A DNA stretch of 64,000 nucleotides from JASHPR01 sp963739645. Lineage in GTDB: Bacteria; Actinomycetota; Actinomycetes; Streptosporangiales; Streptosporangiaceae. Location: contig CAVUBM010000086.1 in NCBI GenBank assembly GCA_963739645.1, positions 124,001 through 188,000 of the forward strand, given 5' to 3'. Within the stretch, counting starts at the first letter, position 1, and the number at the start of each line of letters is the position of its first letter. The notes under the pieces were generated by a model. It did no database searches and was not told the DNA's origin. It saw only the letters and a list, made by a program, of their open reading frames with translations. Shown one piece after another: positions 1 to 7,908 of this stretch. The position numbers and the translations under genes are program-made.

Positions 1-3000
1 GAGGTCACCTGGGAGCGCCGCGACGTTGTCATGACCAACTGGCGTGACGGCTCGGTCAACTTTGACCAGAAGGACGTCGAGTTTCCCGACTTCTGGTCGG
101 TCAACGCGGCCAACATCGTGACCACGAAGTACTTCCGCGGCGCGGTGGGCACGTCGCAGCGGGAGTGGAGCCTGAAGCAGCTTGTCGACCGGGTGGTCGG
201 GACCTACACGGCCGCCGGGCGCGAGCACGGCTACTTCGCCACTGACGCCGACGCCGAGATCTTCTCCCACGAGCTCAGCTACGCGCTCATCCACCAGATC
301 TTCAGCTTCAACTCCCCGGTCTGGTTCAACGTGGGGACCTCGTCGCCGCAGCAGGTGTCGGCGTGCCAGCCCTACGACGCCCTGGTCAGCACCCCGCAGG
401 GCGCGATCCCGATCGGCCGTCTGGTCGAGACGGTCGCGGTGGGCACCAAGGTTCATGACGCCCACGGCACGACCCGGATCGTCGCGGTCAAGGCCAACGG
501 CGTGAAGGACGTGCTGCGGCTGCACACCACGAGCGGGCAGACGCTGGACGTGACCGCTGACCACCTGGTCTGGCGCGCGGTCGACCTGGACACCGGCGAG
601 TTCACCGTGGCCGGGTTCCTGCGCGTCGGCGACCACCTGCTGGAGGTGGCGCCCGAGGTCGGCGGCTCGGACCGCGGCCTGACCCAGGTCACCAAGATCG
701 AGCGGCTCGGCCCCGTGGAGGTCTACGACATCCAGACCGAGAGCGGCGAGTACCTCTCCGGCAGCTCCGCGGGCATCCGCGTGCACAACTGCTTCATCCT
801 GGCCGTCGACGACACCATGGACTCGATCCTGGAGTGGTACCGGGAAGAGGGCCTGATCTTCAAGGGCGGCTCGGGCGCCGGGGTCAACCTGTCCCGGATC
901 CGGTCCAGCAAGGAACTGCTCTCCTCGGGCGGGACCGCGAGCGGCCCGGTCTCGTTCATGCGCGGCGCTGACGCCTCGGCCGGGACCATCAAGTCCGGCG
1001 GTGCCACCCGGCGCGCGGCCAAGATGGTGGTGCTCGACGTCGACCACCCCGACGTCGAGGAATTCGTGGTGACCAAGGCCCGCGAGGAGGAAAAGATCCG
1101 GGTCCTGCGCGACGCCGGGTTCGACATGGACCTCGGCGGCAAGGACATCGTCAGCGTCCAGTACCAGAACGCCAACAACTCGGTGCGGGTCTCCGACGAG
1201 TTCATGCGGGCCGTGGAGACGGGCGGCCCGTTCGACCTGGCCGCCCGGCGCAGCGGCGAGGTCGTCGAGACCGTCGACGCGAAGTCCCTGTTCCGGAAGA
1301 TGGCCCAGGCGGCCTGGGACTGCGCCGACCCCGGTATCCAGTACGACAGCACGATCAACGACTGGCACACCTGCCCGGAGTCGGGAAGAATTACGGCAAG
1401 CAATCCGTGCTCGGAGTACGTCCATTTGGACAATTCGTCGTGCAACCTGGCCAGTATCAATCTGCTCAAGTTCCTGCGCGACGACGACACCTTCGACGTG
1501 GAGCGGTTCCGGCAGACCACCGAGCTCATCATCACCGCGATGGACATCTCGATCTGCTTCGCTGACTTCCCCACGGAGAAGATCACGGCCATCACCCGGG
1601 CCTACCGGCAGCTCGGCATCGGCTACGCCAACCTCGGCGCGCTGCTGATGGCGACGGGCCACGCGTACGACTCGGAGGGCGGCCGGGCCATCGCCGCGGC
1701 CATCACCTCGCTGATGACCGGGACCGCCTACCGCCGCTCCGCCGAGCTGGCCGGGGTGGTGGGCCCGTACGACGGCTACGCGCGCAACGCGACCGCGCAC
1801 AAGCGCGTGATGAGCAAGCACGCCGTGGCCAGCGCCGGGATCAAGACCCTGGGCGGCCTCGAGGAGACCATCCTCGCCGCCGCCAACCGGGCCTGGACCG
1901 AGTGCCTGGACCTGGGCGAGCGGAACGGCTACCGGAACGCGCAGGCCAGCCTGCTCGCGCCGACCGGCACCATCGGGCTGATGATGGACTGCGACACCAC
2001 GGGGGTAGAGCCGGACCTGGCCCTGGTGAAGTTCAAGAAGCTGGTCGGCGGCGGCTCCATGCAGATCGTCAACCAGACCGTGCCCCGGGCCCTGAAGAAC
2101 CTCGGCTACCAGCAGGAGCAGGCCGAGGCCATCATCGAGTACATCGCCGAGCACGGTCACGTGGTGGACGCCCCTGGGCTGCGGCCGGAACACTACGAGG
2201 TCTTCGACTGCGCCATGGGCGAGCGCGCGATCACCCCCATGGGCCACGTCCGGATGATGGCCGCCGTCCAGCCCGCGCTGTCCGGCGCGATCAGCAAGAC
2301 GGTCAACATGCCGGAGAGCGCCACGGTGGAGGAGATCGAGAACATCTACTTCGAGGGCTGGAAGCTCGGCCTGAAGGCGCTGGCGATCTACCGCGACAAC
2401 TGCAAGGTCGGCCAGCCGCTGTCGGCCTCGAAGAGGAAGCCGGCCGAGGCGGAGGCCGCCGTCGAGGCCGCGCCGCACGACGTCCGGCCGGTGCGGCGGC
2501 GGCTGCCCAGGCAGCGGGCGGCCACGGTGACGCGGTTCGCGGTCGCGGGGGCGGAAGGCTATATGACCGCCTCCAGCTACCCGGGCGACGGCATCGGGGA
2601 GGTCTTCCTCAAGCTCGGCAAGCAGGGCTCCACCCTGGCCGGGGTGATGGACGCCTTCTCCATCGCGATCTCGGTGGGCCTGCAGTACGGGATCCCGCTC
2701 GAGTCCTACGTGGCCAAGTTCACCAACATGCGGTTCGACCCGGCCGGGATCACCGACGACCCGGACATCAGGATGGCCAGCTCGGTGATGGACTACATCT
2801 TCCGCCGCCTGGCCCTCGACCACCTGCCCTACGACCACCGCTCCGAGCTGGGCATCCTGTCGGTCGCCGAGCGGTCCGCCGCGCTGGCGGGGGAGGACCC
2901 GGCCGCCTCGGCGGAGGAAGTGGACCCCGATGAGCTGGCCCAGTCGGTTCCGGTGGAAAGGCCGCAGCCGCACCAGGCAGACGACCAGGTGCCGGTACGC

Positions 3001-3168
3001 ACCTCCACCGCCGACTCGTCCGCGCCACACAGCTCAACCGAGCTGATAGAGGCTCAGCAGGGGCGCCATGCCGACGCGCCGCTGTGCCTCAACTGCGGCA
3101 CGAAGATGCGCCCCGCGGGCAGCTGCTACGTCTGCGAGGGCTGCGGCTCCACCAGCGGCTGCAGCTGA
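1..3168 (+). CDS. nrdJ: Vitamin B12-dependent (class II) ribonucleotide reductase, 5'-truncated, with mini-intein
   Basis: This enzyme reduces ribonucleotides to deoxyribonucleotides with adenosylcobalamin as radical source. The reading frame is open from the first base of the window, and the residues before the first ATG (EVTWERRDVV) match the actinobacterial NrdJ N-terminal region, so the true start lies upstream and the ATG at 31 is internal. Visible are the SNPCSEY and NSSCNLASIN active-site segments, the GTIGLMMDCDTTG segment, and a C-terminal Cys-rich tail (LCLNCG ... CYVCEGCG) of the type that passes electrons from thioredoxin. The extein is interrupted by an intein just before the Cys of the conserved SACFIL strand. 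lexA follows on the same strand after a hairpin. Identification is very secure. Confidence 0.97.
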   Translation, partial: EVTWERRDVVMTNWRDGSVNFDQKDVEFPDFWSVNAANIVTTKYFRGAVGTSQREWSLKQLVDRVVGTYTAAGREHGYFATDADAEIFSHELSYALIHQIFSFNSPVWFNVGTSSPQQVSACQPYDALVSTPQGAIPIGRLVETVAVGTKVHDAHGTTRIVAVKANGVKDVLRLHTTSGQTLDVTADHLVWRAVDLDTGEFTVAGFLRVGDHLLEVAPEVGGSDRGLTQVTKIERLGPVEVYDIQTESGEYLSGSSAGIRVHNCFILAVDDTMDSILEWYREEGLIFKGGSGAGVNLSRIRSSKELLSSGGTASGPVSFMRGADASAGTIKSGGATRRAAKMVVLDVDHPDVEEFVVTKAREEEKIRVLRDAGFDMDLGGKDIVSVQYQNANNSVRVSDEFMRAVETGGPFDLAARRSGEVVETVDAKSLFRKMAQAAWDCADPGIQYDSTINDWHTCPESGRITASNPCSEYVHLDNSSCNLASINLLKFLRDDDTFDVERFRQTTELIITAMDISICFADFPTEKITAITRAYRQLGIGYANLGALLMATGHAYDSEGGRAIAAAITSLMTGTAYRRSAELAGVVGPYDGYARNATAHKRVMSKHAVASAGIKTLGGLEETILAAANRAWTECLDLGERNGYRNAQASLLAPTGTIGLMMDCDTTGVEPDLALVKFKKLVGGGSMQIVNQTVPRALKNLGYQQEQAEAIIEYIAEHGHVVDAPGLRPEHYEVFDCAMGERAITPMGHVRMMAAVQPALSGAISKTVNMPESATVEEIENIYFEGWKLGLKALAIYRDNCKVGQPLSASKRKPAEAEAAVEAAPHDVRPVRRRLPRQRAATVTRFAVAGAEGYMTASSYPGDGIGEVFLKLGKQGSTLAGVMDAFSIAISVGLQYGIPLESYVAKFTNMRFDPAGITDDPDIRMASSVMDYIFRRLALDHLPYDHRSELGILSVAERSAALAGEDPAASAEEVDPDELAQSVPVERPQPHQADDQVPVRTSTADSSAPHSSTELIEAQQGRHADAPLCLNCGTKMRPAGSCYVCEGCGSTSGCS
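364..789 (+). other. Mini-intein (142 aa) inside NrdJ
   Basis: The in-frame insert begins with Cys (CQPYDALVSTPQG, block A) and ends with His-Asn (GIRVHN), followed by Cys as the +1 extein residue. A block B-like TADH motif and a block F-like VYDIQTESGEYL segment are present. Joining the flanks gives PQQVSA-CFILAVDD, which is the uninterrupted NrdJ sequence. At 142 residues there is no room for a homing endonuclease domain, so it is a mini-intein. All canonical splicing residues are present (Cys1, block B Thr/His, penultimate His, terminal Asn, Cys+1), so it is expected to splice in cis. The +1 Cys is probably one of the redox-active cysteines of the reductase. Confidence 0.95.
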
Positions 3169-3230
3169 TGATGGGCCGAGCTGCGATGCGTGCGTCATCG
3201 GGCGGCATGTCCGGCGCAAGGTGACCTGGC

Positions 3231-3266
3231 CGGTGGGGGCTTCCGCCTTGGGCGGGGCCCCCACCG
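3231..3266 (+). terminator. Hairpin terminator downstream of nrdJ
   Basis: Perfect 10-base arms (CGGTGGGGGC and GCCCCCACCG) enclose a loop that itself contains a CCGCC/GGCGG stem. No strong T-run follows, as is common in actinomycetes. It sits between the nrdJ stop and the lexA SOS box and so separates the two units. Confidence 0.65.
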
Positions 3267-3299
3267 CTGCTTTACGGCGGAGGCCGACTCCACGATTCT

Positions 3300-3315
3300 T
3301 CGAATGTGTATTTGA
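3300..3315 (+). promoter_or_regulatory. LexA-binding SOS box upstream of lexA
   Basis: TCGAATGTGTATTTGA is an imperfect palindrome with a TCGAA(C/T)-N4-(G/A)TT(C/T)GA layout, one base away from full symmetry and close to the actinobacterial SOS consensus TCGAAC-N4-GTTCGA. It lies 58 bases before the preferred lexA start, as expected for autorepression. Confidence 0.85.
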
Positions 3316-3373
3316 TTAACAGTATTACGCTGCTAAGGTTATGCCACCACAGCGACAGGCCGGAGGTATGACC

Positions 3374-4066
3374 ATGCAGGATGCGGAGCTGCCCGACCCG
3401 ACCGGCCGCGACCTGACCCCGCGTCAGCGGAAGATCATCGAGGTCATCGAGGACTCCGTGCGGCGCGACGGCTTCCCGCCCACGCTGCGGGAGATCGGCG
3501 AGGCTACGGGGCTGGCGAGCGCGTCGAGCGTCTCGTACCAGCTGTCGACGCTCGAGAAGAAGGGGTACCTGAGCCGCGGGTCGGGGCGGCCGCGCACCGC
3601 GGTCGTGTGCGCGCTCACCGGTCCGGCCGCTGAGCGGCACGCCGGTCCGGCGCTCGGTGATATCGGGCGGCAGCGGATCACTCAGGTGCCGCTGGTCGGC
3701 CGGATCGCGGCCGGCGGCCCGATCCTCGTCGACGAACAGGTCGAGGACATCATTCCGCTGCCCAAACAGCTGGTTGGTGAGGGGGACCTCATCATGCTCA
3801 GGGTGGTCGGGGACTCGATGATCGACGCCGCGATCGCCAACGGCGACTGGGTAGTCGTCCGCCGTGAGTCGGACGTGGAGAACGGCGAGATCGTCGCCGC
3901 CATGATCGAGAGCGAGACGTCGGCTGACGGCGAGGCGACCATCAAGACGTTCAAGAAGAGTGACGGGCATGTCTGGCTGATCCCGCACAATCCCGCCTAC
4001 ACGCCGATCCTGGGCGACAACGCCAAGATCCTCGGCAAGGTGGTCGCCGTGCTGCGCCGGGTCTGA
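3374..4066 (+). CDS. lexA: SOS repressor LexA
   Basis: LexA represses DNA-damage genes and self-cleaves when stimulated by RecA filaments. The N-terminal winged-helix domain (LTPRQRKIIEVIEDS ... TLREIGEATGLASASSVSYQL) is followed by the S24-type protease domain. The Ala-Gly cleavage site is in GRIAAGGP, the nucleophile is Ser148 in GDSMID, and the Lys dyad partner is near residue 191 in ATIKTFKK. I prefer the ATG at 3374 because GGAGG at 3362-3366 is 7 bases before it; the ATG at 3368 is too close to that site and the one at 3341 has none. The product is then 230 aa, normal for actinobacteria. Confidence 0.95.
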   Translation: MQDAELPDPTGRDLTPRQRKIIEVIEDSVRRDGFPPTLREIGEATGLASASSVSYQLSTLEKKGYLSRGSGRPRTAVVCALTGPAAERHAGPALGDIGRQRITQVPLVGRIAAGGPILVDEQVEDIIPLPKQLVGEGDLIMLRVVGDSMIDAAIANGDWVVVRRESDVENGEIVAAMIESETSADGEATIKTFKKSDGHVWLIPHNPAYTPILGDNAKILGKVVAVLRRV

Positions 4067-4084
4067 CGCGCGCAGGCTGGTCAG

Positions 4085-4609
4085 TCAGCGCGCTCTGCGG
4101 TAGCGGCCCATCGGGCCGAGCTCGCCGGGCACCACGTCGAACCGGGTCATGCCCAGGCGCTCAATCACCGCGACCGATGCGGCGTTGCCCTCGTCGACCT
4201 CGGCCAGCACCTCGGCCAGCCCGAGCGGGCCGAGGGCGTACTCCACGACCGCCCGGGCGGCTTCGGTGGCGTAGCCGTGGCCCCAGGCATCCGGGGCCAG
4301 GGAGTAGATGACCTCAAGCCCGAGGTCCTCCAGCGGCCGCAGCCCCGCGGTGCCGGCCAGGGCGGCCTGGTCCCGCTCCCGGATCAGCCAGAGGCCGTAG
4401 CCGGCCGCGGCGAAGCTCCGCATGCTGTCGTTGATGACCTCGGTGATCTCGGCGGGGGACAGGACCGCCCCGTCGAACAGGAACCGCCGCACGTCCGGCG
4501 CGGTCCAGTGGGCCAGCAGCCCGGCGTGATCCTCCGCGGTCACCGGGCGCAGGACCAGCCGCTGGGTGGAGAGGACGTCGCCCACGGCCGTCACGCTACC
4601 GCCCAGCAC
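4085..4609 (-). CDS. GNAT family N-acetyltransferase (RimJ/RimL type)
   Basis: The 174-residue protein begins with the RimJ-like signature STQRLVLRPVTAEDHAGL. The acetyl-CoA binding motif follows (DAWGHGYATEAARAVVEYA), and the C-terminal part has the usual EGNAASVAVIERLGM segment. Proteins of this group acetylate N-terminal or side-chain amines of proteins or small molecules; the substrate cannot be told here. It converges with lexA. The listed start is a GTG, and in-frame GTGs at 4594 and 4585 are alternatives because no clear ribosome site decides among them. Confidence 0.85.
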   Translation of the reverse strand: MLGGSVTAVGDVLSTQRLVLRPVTAEDHAGLLAHWTAPDVRRFLFDGAVLSPAEITEVINDSMRSFAAAGYGLWLIRERDQAALAGTAGLRPLEDLGLEVIYSLAPDAWGHGYATEAARAVVEYALGPLGLAEVLAEVDEGNAASVAVIERLGMTRFDVVPGELGPMGRYRRAR

Positions 4610-4649
4610 CGGATCCGCACCCCGCGGCCAGACAGTCTCCGGCCAGGGC

Positions 4650-4844
4650 TTAGTCGGAGCGGACCGGTGTCCCGGTCGCCAGCAGGTGCAGCCCGGCCTC
4701 GATCAGCGTGAGGCCGACGCGGCGGCGCAGCCGCGGCCAGTTCTCCGTGCTCTTGCCTTCGGCCCGGGGCTGGCCGAGACCGGCCAGGCCGTGGATGTCG
4801 CGAATGTGATGGTCGACCAGGGCATCGGTCATATGCAGGTTCAT
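4650..4844 (-). CDS. Small hypothetical protein (64 aa)
   Basis: The frame encodes 64 residues with a basic centre (RLRRRVGLTLIEAGLHLLATG) that could form an amphipathic helix. I do not recognise the family. Its ATG overlaps the TAA of the upstream regulator frame (TAATG), which suggests coupled translation. A second ATG five codons in (MTDALVDHH) is also possible. Codon use matches the neighbours. The function is unknown. Confidence 0.5.
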   Translation of the reverse strand: MNLHMTDALVDHHIRDIHGLAGLGQPRAEGKSTENWPRLRRRVGLTLIEAGLHLLATGTPVRSD

Positions 4845-5050
4845 TACGCGTGTACCGCCGTATCCGTAGAGGTGGAAGCGGTGCTCGGCCTGCCAGCATC
4901 TGGCCGGCGGGCGCCGCTGGGAGTGATCGCGCCGAAGTTCCGCCAGGTTCGCTGGCTGAGCCCGGCGAGCAGGGCCGCGGCCAGGGTGACGGCCGCGAGC
5001 GGGAGCCGGAAATCGCGGTGGCGCAGCGGGGCGAGACCGCGCGCGGTCAT
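4844..5050 (-). pseudogene. Remnant of an MFS transporter gene fused to the ArsR regulator frame
   Basis: An ATG at 5050 with an upstream GGAGG begins MTARGLAPLRHRDFRLPLAAVTLAAALLAG, which resembles the cytoplasmic start and first membrane helix of an MFS exporter (typical ALRxRDFRLL). After one hydrophobic segment the sequence becomes unrelated and ends after about 68 codons, where a transporter would have about 400. It is therefore a truncated relic, and it lies in frame with the upstream regulator. Confidence 0.5.
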
Positions 5051-5698
5051 GACTCGCCTCCGGATCCCAGGCTGGCCGTGCCCTTCCGCCGGCGGCAGTT
5101 CCAGCGGGTAGGAGAACATCAGCATCTCCACCGGCACCGATCCAGGCGGGCGCTGGGACGGATCGGTGAGCCGTTCCAGGGCCCGGGGCCGCAGCATGGC
5201 CAGCAGTTCCTGGTTCAGCTCGTCCAGCTCCTGGGCGGTCAGGTAGAACACGAACTCGCTGTCACCGGCGGCGTCGCGCCATTCCCGCGGGTACGTCGCC
5301 TGCGTCTCCCGCCACGTCCGGTACCGGTCGAGCTGGCGCTCGCGGATCAGCCGGACCAAGGCGCCGGCCGCGACCGCGGTCTCCGGGTCGTCGTGGGTGG
5401 AGGCGATCTGATGGCCGATCGAGGTCATCCGCCACGGCCGAGCGCGGCCCTTGCCGCCGCCCGCTTCCTCCACGAACCCGTACTTCGCCAGCTGGCGCAG
5501 GTGGAACGAGCAGGTGGTAGGCGTCTCGCCGATCCGCTCGCCGACCTGGGTGGCGGTCATCGGGCCGCCGATGCTCAGCTGCTCGACGATGGCGATCCGC
5601 ACGGGGTGGGCCAGGGCGCGCAGGGTTCGCGCGTCGGTGAGCTGCCGCAGCTCGGGAAGCGGCGTTTCCTGGCCGGGCCCGGTATCGTCGAGAGACAT
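4844..5698 (-). CDS. ArsR-family winged-helix regulator, C-terminally extended by read-through
   Basis: Residues 15-100 form an ArsR-type winged helix (LRALAHPVRIAIVEQLSIGGPMTATQVGERI ... TTCSFHLRQLAKYGFVEE), and residues 100-210 look like the effector region of the actinobacterial regulators that usually precede an MFS transporter gene. No stop follows this region. The frame runs on through an internal ATG with its own GGAGG (5050) into about 68 further residues resembling the start of an MFS protein. The start codon lies inside a palindrome of TCTCGA repeats that is the likely autoregulatory operator. The regulator part is confident; whether the C-terminal tail is made as a fusion is uncertain. 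Confidence 0.8.
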   Translation of the reverse strand: MSLDDTGPGQETPLPELRQLTDARTLRALAHPVRIAIVEQLSIGGPMTATQVGERIGETPTTCSFHLRQLAKYGFVEEAGGGKGRARPWRMTSIGHQIASTHDDPETAVAAGALVRLIRERQLDRYRTWRETQATYPREWRDAAGDSEFVFYLTAQELDELNQELLAMLRPRALERLTDPSQRPPGSVPVEMLMFSYPLELPPAEGHGQPGIRRRVMTARGLAPLRHRDFRLPLAAVTLAAALLAGLSQRTWRNFGAITPSGARRPDAGRPSTASTSTDTAVHA

Positions 5699-5761
5699 GT
5701 CTCGACACTAAACTCTCGATACATAGCTGTCAAGAGAAGTCTCTCGAGAGGGTTATCTCGA
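5687..5761. promoter_or_regulatory. Cluster of TCTCGA/TCGAGA repeats, probable ArsR-type operator
   Basis: A palindrome GTCGAGA-GACATG-TCTCGAC covers the start codon of the regulator. Further copies lie at 5714-5719, 5741-5750 (perfect palindrome CTCTCGAGAG) and 5756-5761. Repeated half-sites across the promoter of an ArsR-type gene fit autorepression. This is inference from position and symmetry. Confidence 0.6.
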
Positions 5762-5827
5762 GGCGCGGGAATGCAGGCCCGGCGGGCCGGGGAGGAGGGA
5801 AGGTGCCGCGCTAGCGGCGTGAGCCGG

Positions 5828-7231
5828 CTAGCGGCCGTTGCCCCGGGACGAGATCACCGCGAGCTGCTCGGCGACCCAGCGGTGCACGTCGTGGATGCGG
5901 ACCCGCTCGGCCATGGCCTCGATCGCGGCCCGGCCGGAGCTGGCTGGCAGCCGGATCGCTTGCTCGATGCGGTGGGACAGGCCCTCGACGTCGAACGGGT
6001 TGCACATGATCGCTTCGCACATTTCAACCGCGGCGCCGGTGAACTCGCTCAGCACGAGGCGCCCGCTGCCCTGGCGCGCCTCCTGCACGGTGACGTACTC
6101 CTTGGCCACCAGGTTCATCCCGTCGATGAGCGGCGTGATGACCAGGACCGCAGCGACCGCGTAGTAGGCGGCGAGCTGCTGCTGCGGCAGCCCGCGGTAC
6201 AGGTAGTGGACCGGCACGTCCTGGCCCGGCTCGGTAAACCGGCCGTTGATCCGCCCGATATGCCGTTCTACGTCGGCGCGCAGATTGCGGTACTCCCGCA
6301 CGTCGTCCCGGCTGGGCACGGCGACCTGGAGGAACGCCGACGTGGTGCGCAGCTCGGGGCAGCGTTCCAGGAGCATCTCGAACGCGAGCAGCCGCTCGGA
6401 GATGCCCTTCGTGTAGTCGAGCCGGTCCACGCCGAGCAGCACGGCCCGGCCGGCGAACTGCTGGTCCAGCTCCTTGATGTCGCGGTCGGTCGCCTCCTGG
6501 GTGGCGTGCCGGGTGAACTCGGCCGCGTCGATCGAGATCGGCGACGCCGTGGTCGACACCAGCCGCCCGTCGGGCAGCGCGAGCCTGGTCCCGCGGACCG
6601 TGACGCCGTCGTCGCCCAGCAGCCGGGCGCAGGCGGCCACAAAGTTGTCCCGGTAGTGCTCGGTATGGAACGACACGACGTCGGCACCGAGCAGGCCGAG
6701 CAGGATCTCCCGGCGCCAGGGCAGGCGCGGGTAGATGTCGGGCGACGGCCAGGGCACGTGCAGGAAGAAACCGACCGGCTGGCTGGGCCGCCGCTCCCGG
6801 ATCAGCTGCGGGAGCAGCATGAGGTGGTAGTCGTGGACCCACGCCAGCGCACCAGGGCGCTCGTCGAGCGCGGCGACCGCCGCGTCCGCGAAGATCGCGT
6901 TCACCTGCCGGTAGGTGTTCCACCACTGACGCTCGAACCGCGGCTTCTCGATCGCGTCGTGCAGCAGCGGCCAGAGGGTGGCGTTGGAAAAGCCGTGGTA
7001 GTACTGGCGGACCTGGGTGGCGGACAGGCTGACCGGCCGGAGCTTGGCCCTGAAGTCCGGCAGCGTGTCCGGGATGCCCTTGGTGCCGCCGTCCCATCCC
7101 ACCCATGCGCCGCTGTGGTGGTTCATCACCGGGCGCAGCGCGGTGACCAGCCCGCCGGGCGACAGCTGCCATCCGTCCTCGCCGTGCTGCACCGGGAGCC
7201 GGTTGGCGATGGCCACGACCGGAGGCGTCAT
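5828..7231 (-). CDS. otsA: Trehalose-6-phosphate synthase (GT20)
   Basis: OtsA joins glucose from a nucleotide sugar to glucose-6-phosphate, giving trehalose-6-phosphate for osmotic and desiccation protection. Family motifs appear in order: IANRLPV at the start, the sugar-phosphate loop GGLVTAL, WVHDYHLMLLPQLIRE, VDRLDYTKGISERLLAFE, and the nucleotide-sugar region DGMNLVAKEYV ... LSEFTGAA. I chose the ATG at 7231, which gives 467 aa, because conserved sequence begins there; the open frame extends another 40 codons upstream without homology. No otsB phosphatase gene is adjacent. Confidence 0.93.
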   Translation of the reverse strand: MTPPVVAIANRLPVQHGEDGWQLSPGGLVTALRPVMNHHSGAWVGWDGGTKGIPDTLPDFRAKLRPVSLSATQVRQYYHGFSNATLWPLLHDAIEKPRFERQWWNTYRQVNAIFADAAVAALDERPGALAWVHDYHLMLLPQLIRERRPSQPVGFFLHVPWPSPDIYPRLPWRREILLGLLGADVVSFHTEHYRDNFVAACARLLGDDGVTVRGTRLALPDGRLVSTTASPISIDAAEFTRHATQEATDRDIKELDQQFAGRAVLLGVDRLDYTKGISERLLAFEMLLERCPELRTTSAFLQVAVPSRDDVREYRNLRADVERHIGRINGRFTEPGQDVPVHYLYRGLPQQQLAAYYAVAAVLVITPLIDGMNLVAKEYVTVQEARQGSGRLVLSEFTGAAVEMCEAIMCNPFDVEGLSHRIEQAIRLPASSGRAAIEAMAERVRIHDVHRWVAEQLAVISSRGNGR

Positions 7232-7353
7232 GCCATGATCCACGCCTGGGCTATGCCCGCAGGCCAGCCGGGGAACACCTGGACGGGTACCTGCAGTGCG
7301 GCCATGGCAGTCAATGATGCCGTATCGGGCGGCTTTGTCTGCCGCGGGCATGG

Positions 7354-7404
7354 GCCGGGGCCCCGGCCAGCGCCGGGCCCCGGCCAGCGCCGGGGCCCGG
7401 CCAG
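7354..7404. repeat. Short 18-bp GC-rich tandem repeat
   Basis: About three copies of an 18-base unit (core GGCCCCGGCCAGCGCC) lie between otsA and the DUF1707 gene. The units are strongly self-complementary and could form a hairpin that ends transcription of the DUF1707 gene. No other role is visible. Confidence 0.55.
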
Positions 7405-7409
7405 GTGAT

Positions 7410-7877
7410 CTAGAGGCGACGGCGATGGCGCGGGCCGTACAGCACCCACAGGATCGCGAGCACCCCGATCAGCAGCCACGGGATGAAGGCGTGCATCAGG
7501 GCGTGCCAGGCGACCACGGCGACCACGATGATCAGCACGAGCTCGATGATGCGGTGGCCGCGGCGGGCGGGCCGCTGGCGCAGCACCGGCGCCGCGGGTC
7601 CGGACGGCTTTCCGGCCTTGGGCGGCTCGGGCGGCTCGGGGGCGGGCAGGTCGGTGAGCAGCCCGCTCAGGTCCGCATGGGTCTTGGCTCGCATCGCCTG
7701 ATCGATGCGCTCGTTGAACTCGGTCTCGTCGAGCCGCCCGTCGCTGTAGTGCTTGGACAGGCGGTCAGCGACCTCGGCGCGCTCGGCGTCGGAGACCCGC
7801 ATGTTCGGGTCGGCGTTGCTGGCGCTGGGCCGGGACGCGGATCCGCGCGCCCAAGGCGCACGATACGTCGCTGACAT
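7410..7877 (-). CDS. DUF1707 domain membrane protein
   Basis: The 155-residue protein has a DUF1707 (SHOCT-like) domain at about residues 26-78 (MRVSDAERAEVADRLSKHYSDGRLD ... GLLTDLP), a Pro-rich linker, and a C-terminal hydrophobic hairpin (IIELVLIIVVAVVAW and FIPWLLIGVLAILWVLY). The domain often occurs with PspC and DUF4097 proteins in actinobacterial envelope-stress loci, and a PspC gene lies directly upstream here. The start is supported by a near-perfect AAGGAGGT 7 bases before the ATG. The molecular function is unknown. Confidence 0.85.
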   Translation of the reverse strand: MSATYRAPWARGSASRPSASNADPNMRVSDAERAEVADRLSKHYSDGRLDETEFNERIDQAMRAKTHADLSGLLTDLPAPEPPEPPKAGKPSGPAAPVLRQRPARRGHRIIELVLIIVVAVVAWHALMHAFIPWLLIGVLAILWVLYGPRHRRRL

Positions 7878-7908
7878 TGTGTGACCTCCTTGGTCTGACG
7901 AGACTGAG

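Noticed and set aside
3341..3373. Upstream ATG starts for lexA at 3341 and 3368
   Set aside because: The GGAGG at 3362-3366 has good spacing only to the ATG at 3374, and homologues do not extend further.
4850..7408. Very long plus-strand open frame (852 codons) antisense to otsA and the ArsR gene
   Set aside because: It is low-complexity Arg/Pro/Gly/His, the usual shadow in high-GC DNA, and the minus strand carries well-conserved otsA and an ArsR regulator.
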